DNA of 64,000 bases, taken from Chryseobacterium mulctrae. Lineage in GTDB: Bacteria; Bacteroidota; Bacteroidia; Flavobacteriales; Weeksellaceae. The notes under the pieces are model-generated. The model did no database searches. It had not been told where the DNA came from and saw nothing but the letters and a program-made list of their open reading frames with translations. A program made the position numbers and the translations under genes. The DNA lies in contig NZ_VAJL01000001.1 of NCBI RefSeq assembly GCF_006175945.1, positions 2,806,501 to 2,870,500 on the forward strand, given 5' to 3'. This document shows positions 19,727 to 29,300 of this stretch, in pieces. The number at the start of each line of letters is the position of its first letter. The first letter of the stretch is position 1.

Positions 19727-22210
19727 ATGAATATGATAAAGAACTGTAAAACTGTTTTCTTAGTTGGTGCATTATTTTTTACCCAGCAGAATTTATTTTC
19801 TCAGGAAAAAGAGAAAGATTCTACTGTTGTAAAAAAAGATACTGCCGTAGTAAAGAAAGATGATAAAAAGAAAAGTCTGATTAAGCCATTTAAAGATATC
19901 ATTACCGATAAGGCGGTTTCAGATCAGGGAGTTTTTACGGTTCATAAAGTAGACGACAAATATTATTTTGAAATTCCGGATGCGATGCTGAAAAAGGAGT
20001 TTCTTTTGGTAACAAGATTAACAAAAGCAGCTGCAGGAATGCGTTCCGGAACTTCTGGTTATGCAGGAGACCAAATCGGGCAGCAGGTAATTGCTTTTGA
20101 AAAAGGTCCCAAAGATAAAATCTTGTTACGTTCTATTTCTCACGTAGATTATGCGAAAGATTCTACCTCGCAGATGTATAATTCGGTTACGAGAAATAAT
20201 GTGCATTCTATCATTAAATCTTTTGATGTAAAAGCTTACGGAGTAAAGAACAATTCTTCTGTAATTGAAGTTACAGATGTTCTGAATTCTGATAACGAGC
20301 TGACTTCTTTTTCGGTTTGGTCTAAAGATTCGTATAGAGTCGGCGCTTTCCAGAAAGATATGTCATTCGTCAATTTTGTGAAATCTTTCCCTACAAATAT
20401 TGAAATTAATACCACTAAAACTTTTGCAAGAACTTTAGGAACGCCTGCAAGCCCGGCAATTCTGGGAAGACCTGCACCAAAAATCAGTGGAAATTATACA
20501 GTAGAAATCAATTCTTCATTCGTGCTTCTTCCTGAAAACAAAATGCAGGCAAGATATTTTGATCCGAGAGTAGGATATTTTACAGTGGGTTATACCGATT
20601 TCGATTTAGATCCTCAAGGTGTAAAAAGGATTTCATTAGTAAAAAGATGGCGTCTTGAGCCAAAACCGCAGGATTTAGAAAAATATAATAAAGGTGAATT
20701 GGTAGAGCCTGCAAAACCAATTGTATTTTACATTGATCCTGCAACTCCTAAAAAATGGGTTCCTTATTTAATGCAAGGAGTTAATGATTGGCAAAAAGCT
20801 TTTGAAAAAGCCGGATTCAAAAATGCAATTGTAGCTAAAATCCCAGATCCGAAAGCAGATCCAGAATGGAGTTTGGAAGATGCAAGATTTTCTGCAATTG
20901 TTTATAAACCTTCGGATGTACCGAATGCTTCAGGACCTTCAATCGCCGATCCAAGAACGGGTGAGATTTTAGAAAGTCACATCAATTGGTATCACAATGT
21001 AATGTTGTTGCTAAGAAACTGGTATTTTGTACAGGCTTCTCCAAATGATGAAAGAGCAAGAAAAATGGAGTTTGATGAGAAACTGATGGGTGAACTTATC
21101 CGTTTTGTTTCTTCTCACGAAGTTGGTCACACTTTAGGTTTGAGACATAACTATGGATCAAGTTCTACAGTTCCTATTGAAAAACTAAGAGACAAAAAAT
21201 GGTTGGAGAAAAACGGTCACACTCCTTCGATTATGGATTATGCAAGATTTAATTATGTTGCACAACCGGAAGATAAGATTGGTGATGCCGGAATTTTCCC
21301 TAGAATTGGTGATTATGACGATTGGGCAATCGAGTGGGGATATAAAAGATTTAATCAGTTTAAAACTCCGGATGCAGAAAAACAATATCTGAATCAGTGG
21401 GTAATTAAAAATCTTAAAAACGAAAGACTTTGGTTTGGTACAGAAACCAATCCTTTAGACCCAAGATCGCAAAGTGAGCAAGTTGGTGATAATGCTATGA
21501 TTGCAAGTACTTACGGAATCAAAAACCTGCAAAGAATTGTGGATAACTTAGATCAATGGACGAAGACACCAAACGAAGATTATAAAAATCTCGATATGAT
21601 GTACGATCAGGTGACGACACAGTTCAAAAGATATTTAGGTCACGTTTCAAAATATATCGGTGGACAAATGGAAACTCCGAAAACTGCCGAACAATCGGGT
21701 GCGGTTTATGAAGTTGTTGCCAAAAAAGATCAGAAAGAGGCGATGAAGTTTTTAACTGAAAATGTTTTCACCACTCCGCAATGGTTGCTTAAGAAAGATA
21801 TTTTTGAGAAGACAGGTAAAACTCCGGTAAAAACGGTTGAAGAAATTCAGAATGTTGTTTTGGGAAGAGTTTTGAGTCCAATGGTTCTTCAGAGTCTTTA
21901 TCAATCTGAAGCGGTTGATCAAAATTCATATCCATTGGTTGAGTTTTTCTCAGATTTAAACAATTCAATTATTACAAAAGAAAATACAGACATTTACGGA
22001 AGAAATCTTCAGAGAAATTATGTAGATACTTTAATAAAATTAATTGATAACAAAAATTCTGATAAGTCTGATGTTTCTGCCATTGTAAGAGGAAATTTAA
22101 ATAGCATTAAAAAAGATCTTTTAGCAAAAAATACTTCTAATGATTTGGTCAGCAAATATCATAATGAAGATTTGGTTTTCCGTATTGAGAAAGCTTTAGA
22201 TCCAAAATAA
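19727..22210 (+). CDS. Secreted zinc metalloprotease (DUF5117/DUF4953 type)
   Basis: 827 residues. A signal peptide (KTVFLVGALFFTQQNLFSQE) precedes a Lys-rich stretch, then the DUF5117-like beta domain. The gluzincin-like catalytic domain has HEVGHTLGLRH starting at His464, giving zinc ligands His464, His468 and probably His474, with Glu465 as catalytic base. A helical C-terminus follows. It lies 36 bp after rlmD and 10 bp before the DUF6452 gene. The substrate is unknown. Related proteins are common in Bacteroidota and some carry an SusC/D context, which is absent here. Confidence 0.88.
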   Translation: MNMIKNCKTVFLVGALFFTQQNLFSQEKEKDSTVVKKDTAVVKKDDKKKSLIKPFKDIITDKAVSDQGVFTVHKVDDKYYFEIPDAMLKKEFLLVTRLTKAAAGMRSGTSGYAGDQIGQQVIAFEKGPKDKILLRSISHVDYAKDSTSQMYNSVTRNNVHSIIKSFDVKAYGVKNNSSVIEVTDVLNSDNELTSFSVWSKDSYRVGAFQKDMSFVNFVKSFPTNIEINTTKTFARTLGTPASPAILGRPAPKISGNYTVEINSSFVLLPENKMQARYFDPRVGYFTVGYTDFDLDPQGVKRISLVKRWRLEPKPQDLEKYNKGELVEPAKPIVFYIDPATPKKWVPYLMQGVNDWQKAFEKAGFKNAIVAKIPDPKADPEWSLEDARFSAIVYKPSDVPNASGPSIADPRTGEILESHINWYHNVMLLLRNWYFVQASPNDERARKMEFDEKLMGELIRFVSSHEVGHTLGLRHNYGSSSTVPIEKLRDKKWLEKNGHTPSIMDYARFNYVAQPEDKIGDAGIFPRIGDYDDWAIEWGYKRFNQFKTPDAEKQYLNQWVIKNLKNERLWFGTETNPLDPRSQSEQVGDNAMIASTYGIKNLQRIVDNLDQWTKTPNEDYKNLDMMYDQVTTQFKRYLGHVSKYIGGQMETPKTAEQSGAVYEVVAKKDQKEAMKFLTENVFTTPQWLLKKDIFEKTGKTPVKTVEEIQNVVLGRVLSPMVLQSLYQSEAVDQNSYPLVEFFSDLNNSIITKENTDIYGRNLQRNYVDTLIKLIDNKNSDKSDVSAIVRGNLNSIKKDLLAKNTSNDLVSKYHNEDLVFRIEKALDPK

Positions 22211-22220
22211 AGATTCAAGT

Positions 22221-22691
22221 ATGAAATATTTTAAATTTATCATATTAATTCTCGCCCTATCATCGGTCATTTCTTGTGGAGGTGATGATGATATCTGCGA
22301 AAGCGGTGAAGGTACGCCGCGAATGAAAATTTCATTTAGAAAAGACAATAAAATTACAAAGCTTGACAATATAAAAGTATTTGTAGATTACGGGTCTAAA
22401 ATTGTAACCCTGGGAACTTTTTCTAAAGTTGATTCCGTATTTGTTCCTTTACGTGTGGATGAATCTCCTTACACAGATATTTATGTAAAAACAATTGCTA
22501 CCGAAGATTCAACTAGGGTAAGAATAAATTACACCACGAAATCTATATATGTTTCACCAGGATGTGGTGCCAAGAAAAATTACGAAAATGTAAATTCAGT
22601 ATTATCGACTCCGAATTCTTTGAAAAGTGTGGAACAAGGGCAAAATTTTATAGAAAATGAAGACAAAACTAATTTATTCTTTAATTTTTAG
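22221..22691 (+). CDS. DUF6452 family lipoprotein
   Basis: 156 residues. A lipoprotein signal (IILILALSSVISCGG, Cys at about 19) leads into a beta-rich domain with the CESGEGTPRMKISF motif and a C-terminal YVSPGCGAKKNYENV segment. Its 3' end overlaps the DUF6048 gene by 35 bp, which suggests translational coupling. It probably sits at the inner face of the outer membrane. Function unknown. Confidence 0.8.
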   Translation: MKYFKFIILILALSSVISCGGDDDICESGEGTPRMKISFRKDNKITKLDNIKVFVDYGSKIVTLGTFSKVDSVFVPLRVDESPYTDIYVKTIATEDSTRVRINYTTKSIYVSPGCGAKKNYENVNSVLSTPNSLKSVEQGQNFIENEDKTNLFFNF

Positions 22692-23319
22692 TGTTTTCGG
22701 TTTGATGATTTTTTCTGCACAGGAAAAGAAAGAAGCTGAGAAACCAAAATGGAAATACGAGCCCAATTTTATTGTGGGTATTGATGTCTTGAATGCAGGG
22801 GTTTCATTTTTCTCGGACAGACAAATGTTTCAGGGGTTTATTTCTTCCAGAGTAAAAGACAATCTCCACGGAATTATAGAAGCAGGTTTTGATAAAAATA
22901 TTTACCAAAATAATGGGTACGATGCTAAAGCAAGCGGACCTTTTGTGAAAATCGGAGCCTTTTATATGTTGGCAAGAGACCGTGAAAATGATTTTAATGG
23001 CTTTTATGGAGGTGGAAAAATTGGTGGATCATTTTACAATCAGGAATATATGGCGATTCCGGTTCGTGGTTTTGCCGGAAACAGCTCGTCGGTTTCAATG
23101 CCTTCTTCTTCACAATCATCTTTTTGGCTGGAAGGAAATTTAGGCGGAAGAGTACAGCTGTTTGAATCTAATTTTTACATAGATGTCAGTATGCAACCCC
23201 GTTATTTAATGGTTACTTCAAAACAGGATGAAGTTGTTCCAATGATTGTTCCCGGTTTTGGAAAAAGCTCCAATAAATTTAATATGGGCTTTGCATGGAA
23301 TATTGCGTATAAGTTTTAG
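22657..23319 (+). CDS. DUF6048 family outer-membrane beta-barrel-like protein
   Basis: 220 residues. The signal peptide (IYSLIFSVFGLMIFSAQ) is followed by alternating beta strands: FIVGIDVLNAGVSFF, GIIEAGFDKNIYQN and ending FNMGFAWNIAYKF, a terminal aromatic residue as in outer-membrane barrels. I recall DUF6452 and DUF6048 genes as frequent neighbours downstream of rlmD in flavobacteria; here the metalloprotease gene lies between. The start at 22657 overlaps the upstream gene, and this reading frame alone carries the signal peptide. Confidence 0.8.
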   Translation: MKTKLIYSLIFSVFGLMIFSAQEKKEAEKPKWKYEPNFIVGIDVLNAGVSFFSDRQMFQGFISSRVKDNLHGIIEAGFDKNIYQNNGYDAKASGPFVKIGAFYMLARDRENDFNGFYGGGKIGGSFYNQEYMAIPVRGFAGNSSSVSMPSSSQSSFWLEGNLGGRVQLFESNFYIDVSMQPRYLMVTSKQDEVVPMIVPGFGKSSNKFNMGFAWNIAYKF

Positions 23320-23323
23320 AAAT

Positions 23324-23356
23324 AAAAAAAAGAGCAGGTTTTATCTGCTCTTTTTT
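23324..23356. terminator. Bidirectional terminator
   Basis: AAAAAAAGAGCAG pairs with CTGCTCTTTTTT around a 7-nt loop. It serves the plus-strand DUF6048 gene and overlaps the last codons of the convergent lipoprotein gene. Confidence 0.8.
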
Positions 23357-23787
23357 GTTTGTATTATTCTTTGAATTTCATCATAAAGCTTTTTAAGCTC
23401 CAAAGGAGGGTTTCCAGAATCAAATGTTGAAGATTGATAATCACTTCCATTTTTTGTAATCGTAATATGTGAGGCCAATGCTGCATCGCTGAACCGTTTT
23501 GTCGTCGGAGCCTCTAGTTTTGAAATACCTTCTGTATTTATTTCTTCTACGTACTCTACAATTTTAGACCAATCATTTTGAGGTATTTCTTGGCTATTAA
23601 TATTCCCATTAATAGAATAAATCAGTTTTCCATTTGATAGAGTGATATCTCTTATGGTGCCTCTCGTACGCTCAGAGAGTGATACTTTTTCAATTTTCAA
23701 TATTGTTTTTTCATTAGAAGTTATATTTGTTTTACAACTTGATATGATAAATAATATCATTGATGTTATAATGATAATGTAACGCAT
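23341..23787 (-). CDS. Hypothetical lipoprotein
   Basis: 148 residues. A lipoprotein signal (IIIITSMILFIISSC, Cys at about 18) is followed by a mostly beta and charged region. I recognise no family; the layout (IRDITLSNGKLIYSINGN and a later DYQSSTFDSGNPPLELKKLY) is like small flavobacterial surface lipoproteins. It is convergent with the DUF6048 gene and shares its terminator. Confidence 0.7.
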   Translation of the reverse strand: MRYIIIITSMILFIISSCKTNITSNEKTILKIEKVSLSERTRGTIRDITLSNGKLIYSINGNINSQEIPQNDWSKIVEYVEEINTEGISKLEAPTTKRFSDAALASHITITKNGSDYQSSTFDSGNPPLELKKLYDEIQRIIQTKKSR

Positions 23788-23899
23788 TGTATTTAATTTT
23801 TTAATAATTTACGGGTGTTTGTTATTGTTGTTACTTAAGCAATATAATGATTTTTTTTAAATAAAATTAGTAAAATATTATTATAAATGTAATTTATAT

Positions 23900-23907
23900 T
23901 ATATTTG
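23900..23907 (+). promoter_or_regulatory. -7 box upstream of the M43 protease
   Basis: TATATTTG matches TAnnTTTG exactly, 22 bp before the ATG. No TTG lies at the usual upstream spacing. Confidence 0.5.
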
Positions 23908-23929
23908 TAGAAATTTAATAATAATAATT

Positions 23930-25993
23930 ATGAAGAAGATTTCTACCATTTCAAAAATGGTTTTTCTATTTTCACTAATGTTTGCATCGTTTTTATTCGG
24001 ACAAAAGCAGAAAATTAAAGCAAATGAAGGTGAGACAATAGTTTTTGGAAAAGTGTACACTGTTGAAGAATTGAAAAAGACAAATGGCCTTATTCGTTGT
24101 TCATCTAGCGAATATGAAGACTACCTTCAGAAAAAATATCCTGAGAGAATGAACGAAGGACAATTTGAAGCTTGGCTACATCCTTTGATTAAGAGTAATA
24201 TGAATAACAAATCTCAAAATGGAGATGTAATAACAATTCCCGTAGTTGTTCACGTTATTCATGCTGGTGAAGCTTATGGTGCTTGGCCAAATATTACAGA
24301 TGCTCAGGTTCAGTCTCAGATTACAGTAATGAATCAGGATTTTAGAAAAATGGCTGGTACACGTGGGTACAATACAGAAACAATTGGTGCAGATACTAAA
24401 ATACAATTTGCCTTGGCAAAAGTAGATCCTAATGGCAATCCAACAAATGGAATCGACAGAGTAAATATGTGTAATCCTGAATGGTCTACAGATGAAATTA
24501 ATAATATTGTAAAACCACAGACTATATGGGATCCTACTCAATATATGAATATGTGGAGTGTAAACTTCTCTACTCAAGGGCTTTTAGGTTATGCTCAGTT
24601 TCCTTCAGGTTCAAATTTACCTGGTCTTAATGCAAATGGTGGTTTGGCAGAGACAGATGGTGTTGTTGCTGGGTTTTACTGTTTTGGGAGTAATGATGCA
24701 AATGACGGTACTTTCCATTTATCTCCGAATGTAGATTTGGGTAGAACAATGACCCATGAAGTAGGTCATTTTTTAGGACTACGTCACCTTTGGGGAGATG
24801 GTAACTGTCTTACAGATTATGTTGATGATACTCCATTCTCATCAAATGTGGGTGATGCTCATTATGTTTGTAACCCTAATCAAGACTCTTGTCCTACTAT
24901 GCCGGGCTTAGATATGGTTCGTAATTATATGAATTATACAATGGATCTTTGTATGAATATTTTTACAAATGATCAAAAAGCTAGAATTACTGCAGTAATG
25001 AATAATTCTCCAAGAAGAGCTTCTTTAAAAACCTCATTAAAAGATGTGGCAATACCCTTGTTTGCAAATGATGCTGAGTTAAAAGCAGAAAGAAATTGTA
25101 GTGCTGCTTCTACTTGTGATGGTACAGCTTCAGTTTCCTATTTGTTTAGCATTTACAATAGAGGAACATCTCTGCTTACATCTGCAGTTATCAGTTATAC
25201 AGTAAATGGTGGAGCTGCACAGACTTTCAATTGGACAGGAAGCCTTGCTCAAGATAAATATGCGATAATTTCTCTTCCTGGTACAGAGAGTTCTACTATT
25301 TCAGCTCAGATTACCTCTGTGAACGGAACTTCTGATGCTAGAACAAGTAACAATACAGCTTATGCCGCTGCAGGTAGCTTCACAACTACACCAGTGGCTA
25401 GCTCTACTACATTCAATTTTAGGCTTCAACCGGATTTCTATGGTTCGGAAACTACATGGACATTGAAAAACAGTGCAGGAGCTACTTTGAAATCTGGGGG
25501 ACCATATGCAAATGGTGTTGCGAATGGAAATACAATTATATCTTTGCCTGCTTTGGTTACTGAGACATGGAATTTAGCACCAGGTTGCTATATCTTCACT
25601 ATTAATGATACTGATGGAGATGGCATCACAGTTTACGGTAGTTATAGTGTAAAAGATGCGGCAGGGAATGTTGTAATCGCTGAGGGAGCAACTAATTTTG
25701 GTTCTACTCAAAGTAAGTCTTTTAAATTATTAGTTTTAGATACAAAAGAAACAAAAGGTGCTTTAAATAACGGTATTCAAATCTACCCTAATCCTACATC
25801 TGATATTTTGAATGTTACTAAAGTTTCTGATAAAGCTACTTATAAGATTTATAGTGCAGCTGGACAATTAGTAAGCAATGGAAATATTAGCAACGGAAAA
25901 ATTAATGTATCATCGTTAATAAAAGGTACTTACGTAATTTCTATTGAAGATAAAGGAAAAGAAAGCTTAAATTCTAAATTTATCAAGAAGTAA
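23930..25993 (+). CDS. Secreted M43 (pappalysin-like) zinc protease with T9SS sorting tail
   Basis: 687 residues. After a signal peptide (MVFLFSLMFASFLFGQ) and a propeptide-like region comes the M43 catalytic domain. It has HEVGHFLGLRHLWGD from His276 (zinc ligands His276, His280, His286; base Glu277) and the downstream Met-turn region YMNYTMD. A CARDB-like beta domain and a second beta domain follow. The last ~75 residues form a type A T9SS signal (IQIYPNPTSDILNVTK, YKIYSAAGQLVS). The protein should be exported and attached to the cell surface or released. Confidence 0.92.
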   Translation: MKKISTISKMVFLFSLMFASFLFGQKQKIKANEGETIVFGKVYTVEELKKTNGLIRCSSSEYEDYLQKKYPERMNEGQFEAWLHPLIKSNMNNKSQNGDVITIPVVVHVIHAGEAYGAWPNITDAQVQSQITVMNQDFRKMAGTRGYNTETIGADTKIQFALAKVDPNGNPTNGIDRVNMCNPEWSTDEINNIVKPQTIWDPTQYMNMWSVNFSTQGLLGYAQFPSGSNLPGLNANGGLAETDGVVAGFYCFGSNDANDGTFHLSPNVDLGRTMTHEVGHFLGLRHLWGDGNCLTDYVDDTPFSSNVGDAHYVCNPNQDSCPTMPGLDMVRNYMNYTMDLCMNIFTNDQKARITAVMNNSPRRASLKTSLKDVAIPLFANDAELKAERNCSAASTCDGTASVSYLFSIYNRGTSLLTSAVISYTVNGGAAQTFNWTGSLAQDKYAIISLPGTESSTISAQITSVNGTSDARTSNNTAYAAAGSFTTTPVASSTTFNFRLQPDFYGSETTWTLKNSAGATLKSGGPYANGVANGNTIISLPALVTETWNLAPGCYIFTINDTDGDGITVYGSYSVKDAAGNVVIAEGATNFGSTQSKSFKLLVLDTKETKGALNNGIQIYPNPTSDILNVTKVSDKATYKIYSAAGQLVSNGNISNGKINVSSLIKGTYVISIEDKGKESLNSKFIKK

Positions 25994-26015
25994 TAAATTC
26001 TTTTTTATACTAATG

Positions 26016-26047
26016 AATCCTCAGGAAAACCCTGAGGATTTTTTTGT
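26016..26047 (+). terminator. Terminator after the M43 protease gene
   Basis: AATCCTCAGG pairs with CCTGAGGATT around AAAAC, followed by T residues. Confidence 0.85.
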
Positions 26048-26327
26048 TTTGAAATCATAAGCTTTGTTTTGATGAAGTAATTGTAAAAAAAAAAGGTTAA
26101 TCTATATTTTAATTATAGAAAATGATTAGATTTGTATTTAATATAAAATAATACAGCCTATGATTAAATTCTTTACATTCTTAACACATTTTGTGTTTCA
26201 AATTTATTGTTTATTAACAATATCGTTTAGATGGCATTTTACTAACAGATTAGTATTAAAAAATCTATAACAAGTTACTTTAAAAATTATCTAATGAGTT
26301 TAAAATTAATTACTAAGAATTGATAAT
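26048..26327. other. AT-rich intergenic region
   Basis: No gene. I see A/T runs but no clear TAnnTTTG promoter box, repeat or hairpin before the large surface-protein gene. Confidence 0.6.
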
Positions 26328-29300
26328 ATGAAAAAAATATTACTGATTTGGGGTTTGCTTATAGGTTTGATAGTTCATGCACAGGTAGCCCAAATAACTA
26401 CCGGAACAGCGGGAACACCAGATCATCAAGCAGGACCCATTTACCGATCCAGTAACTCGAGTGCCTATGATGCTAGCCGATACTCATATCTTTATACTGC
26501 AAGTGAACTTGCAGCTGCTGGTATAACCTCTGGAGCCATTATTAATGATTTAGGCTGGGTAAAGAATAATAATGCAACTACTACCGGTGGTGGAATTTTT
26601 AGAATTTATATGAAAAATTCTACTGTTGCCAGTTATGGAAGTGCAACAGCGACTTGGGCAAGTCTGAATGCTGGAACTACTTTGGTGTATCAGAATTTAA
26701 ATCAAGCTATTCCTGCGACTCAGGCGCCAAATTATATTACTTTTGCATTAAATGCGCCATTTACTTATACAGGTGGTTCTTTAGAGATTTCTGTTGAATG
26801 GGATATTAGTCAAGTATCAGGTAACCCTTCAACTGCGGCTTTTAGTTGGTTGTGGAGTACAGTTCCAAGTAGTATTTATGGTATATGTGATACTGCTTTA
26901 ACGGGAACTGGAACTCTTTCATCAACTAATAATTCAATAAGTGGTATTACTAATAGAAGACCTTTTTTACAAATTGGATATAGTCCCGGGACAGCTTGTT
27001 CTGGTGCTGTGACAGCTGGAACAGCATCTGCTTCTGTTAGTAATACTTGTGCAAATACAGCATTCAATCTTTCACTTACTGGTGCAACAAGCGGAGGAGG
27101 AATTACATATCAATGGCAAAGTTCACCTGCAGGTGCTAATACCTTCACAAATATTGCTGGTGCTACAACTCTGTCTTATTCTGTTACGAATCAGACAGTA
27201 GCTACTGATTACCGTTGTGTAGTAACTTGTACCAATGGAGGAAGTACCCAAAACTCTAGTGTAGTTTCTGTGGGACAAAATTCGGGGATTACGTGTTTAA
27301 ATTATTGCCCACCTGTAAATTCCGGAGGTAATGGTACGCTGATAAACAATGTGTTATTTGGCACTATTAATAATAACTCTTCAACTGCTCAGCCTACAGC
27401 TTCGCCTTATTATACTTTTTACCCTTCTGCTACAACTACAGTAGTGATGGGGACAACTGAAAATTTAAGTATAACAATAAGCACTGCAGGTACTTATACA
27501 GGAGCTATTACCTCTGTGTGGATAGATTGGAATCAAGATGGAACACTAAGTGCTACTGAACATTTCTATGTGGGACCAGGGAGTGGGTCTGCAGGTATTC
27601 CTTCAGGAACTACCCTTAGTGTACCAGTTACTATTCCGGTTTCAGCCGTGCCGGGGTTAACACGTATGCGTATAAGAACTAGAGGAAATGCTAATCCAAA
27701 TCTTCCTACTGATGCTTGTACTAATTTTGGATCTGGTGAAACAGAAGATTATAATATTACTGTTGTTGCTGGTACAGCTTGTACAGGTTTGCCTGTTTCT
27801 GGAACTGCATCTGCAGCAGCTACTAATGCTTGTGCAGGTGTGCCTTTTGATTTAACACTTACCGGTTATACTTTTGGAGGAGGTATTACTTATCAATGGT
27901 ATAGCAGCCCGGCAGGTGCAGGTACTTTTACTGCAATTGCAGGTGCTACAGCTCCTATTTATACTGTTGCTAGTCAAACAGCTGCTACTGATTATCGTTG
28001 TGTGGTTACTTGTACCAATAGCAGCCAGGCAGCCACATCTAATACAGTTTCTGTTGGACAAAATCTTCCTTCACAATGTTACTGTACACCAACAGGAGGA
28101 AGCAGCTCTACTTCTTATTATTTAAATAGTATTACTACTACAGGAGGGTGGACAAATATTAATTATACAGCAACTTCTTACAACGCATATATTAATTCTA
28201 ATTTGACTGCGTTAACTTCTCCGGGAAATAACGTAAATGTTAACTTAGCAAGTGCAGGTGGTAGTACTTATTATTATAAAGTATGGATAGATTGGAATAA
28301 TGACGGCTTTTTCTCTGATCCAGGAGAATTGGTTCTTGCAAATACTTCATGGGCTGCAACTTTATCAGGAACAATTCCAGTACCAGCAGGTACTGCATTA
28401 GGAAATTATAGAGTAAGATGCTTTACTGCTGATAGTAGTACGGGGCTTACTCCTTGTGGACCAGCACCATATGGAAGTTATGTAGACTTTACTTTGGCTG
28501 TAGTTGCACCACCTACTTGTTTACCACCTACAGGATTAACTGTGACAGGTGTAACAGGTAATTCTGCAACTCTTAACTGGAATGCTCCTGCTACGCCACC
28601 AGCTGGGGGATATGAATATTGGGTTTCAACTTCACCGACTACACCAACAGGTGCACCAAGCGGGCCAGTTACTGGACCTGGAACAACGGTGACTTTACCG
28701 ACAACTCTGACTCCAAGTACAGTGTATTACTGGTGGGTAAGAGCAGTATGTTCTGGAACAGATAAAAGCTACTTATCTCAAGGACCATCATTTACTACAA
28801 CTCAGATTCCTGCTACCCTACCTTATATTCAACCATTTACGGGACCAAACGATTTTGGTTTTATTAATGGTAGTCAGGTAAATAAATGGTTTTATGGTTC
28901 TGCAACTGGAAATACAGGCAATTCAATCTATATTTCTAATAATAATGGAACTGCAAATGCTTACACGACAGGTACAACATCGGTGACTCATGCATACAGA
29001 GACATAGCTATTCCAGCTGGAACTAGTGTTGCTACATTCTCATTTGACTGGAAAGCTGCTGGAGAAGGAAGTGGAAGTCTTCAGTACGATTATTTGAGAG
29101 TATGGTTAGTGCCTGCCTCATTCTTACCAGCTGCAGGAACGGCTATTACGGCAGGATCAGGTAGAATTCAAGTAGGTCATTATAACCTTCAGGGTACTAC
29201 TTGGCAGACATTCTTAAATACCAATTTAAATCTTACTAGTTTTGCGACTGGTGTAATGCGTTTGGTATTCGAATGGACTAATGATAGTAGTGGAGGAACC

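Noticed and set aside
27852..28125. Small frames on both strands inside the 1528-residue surface protein
   Set aside because: They are caused by the repetitive Thr/Ala/Gly codons of the real gene.
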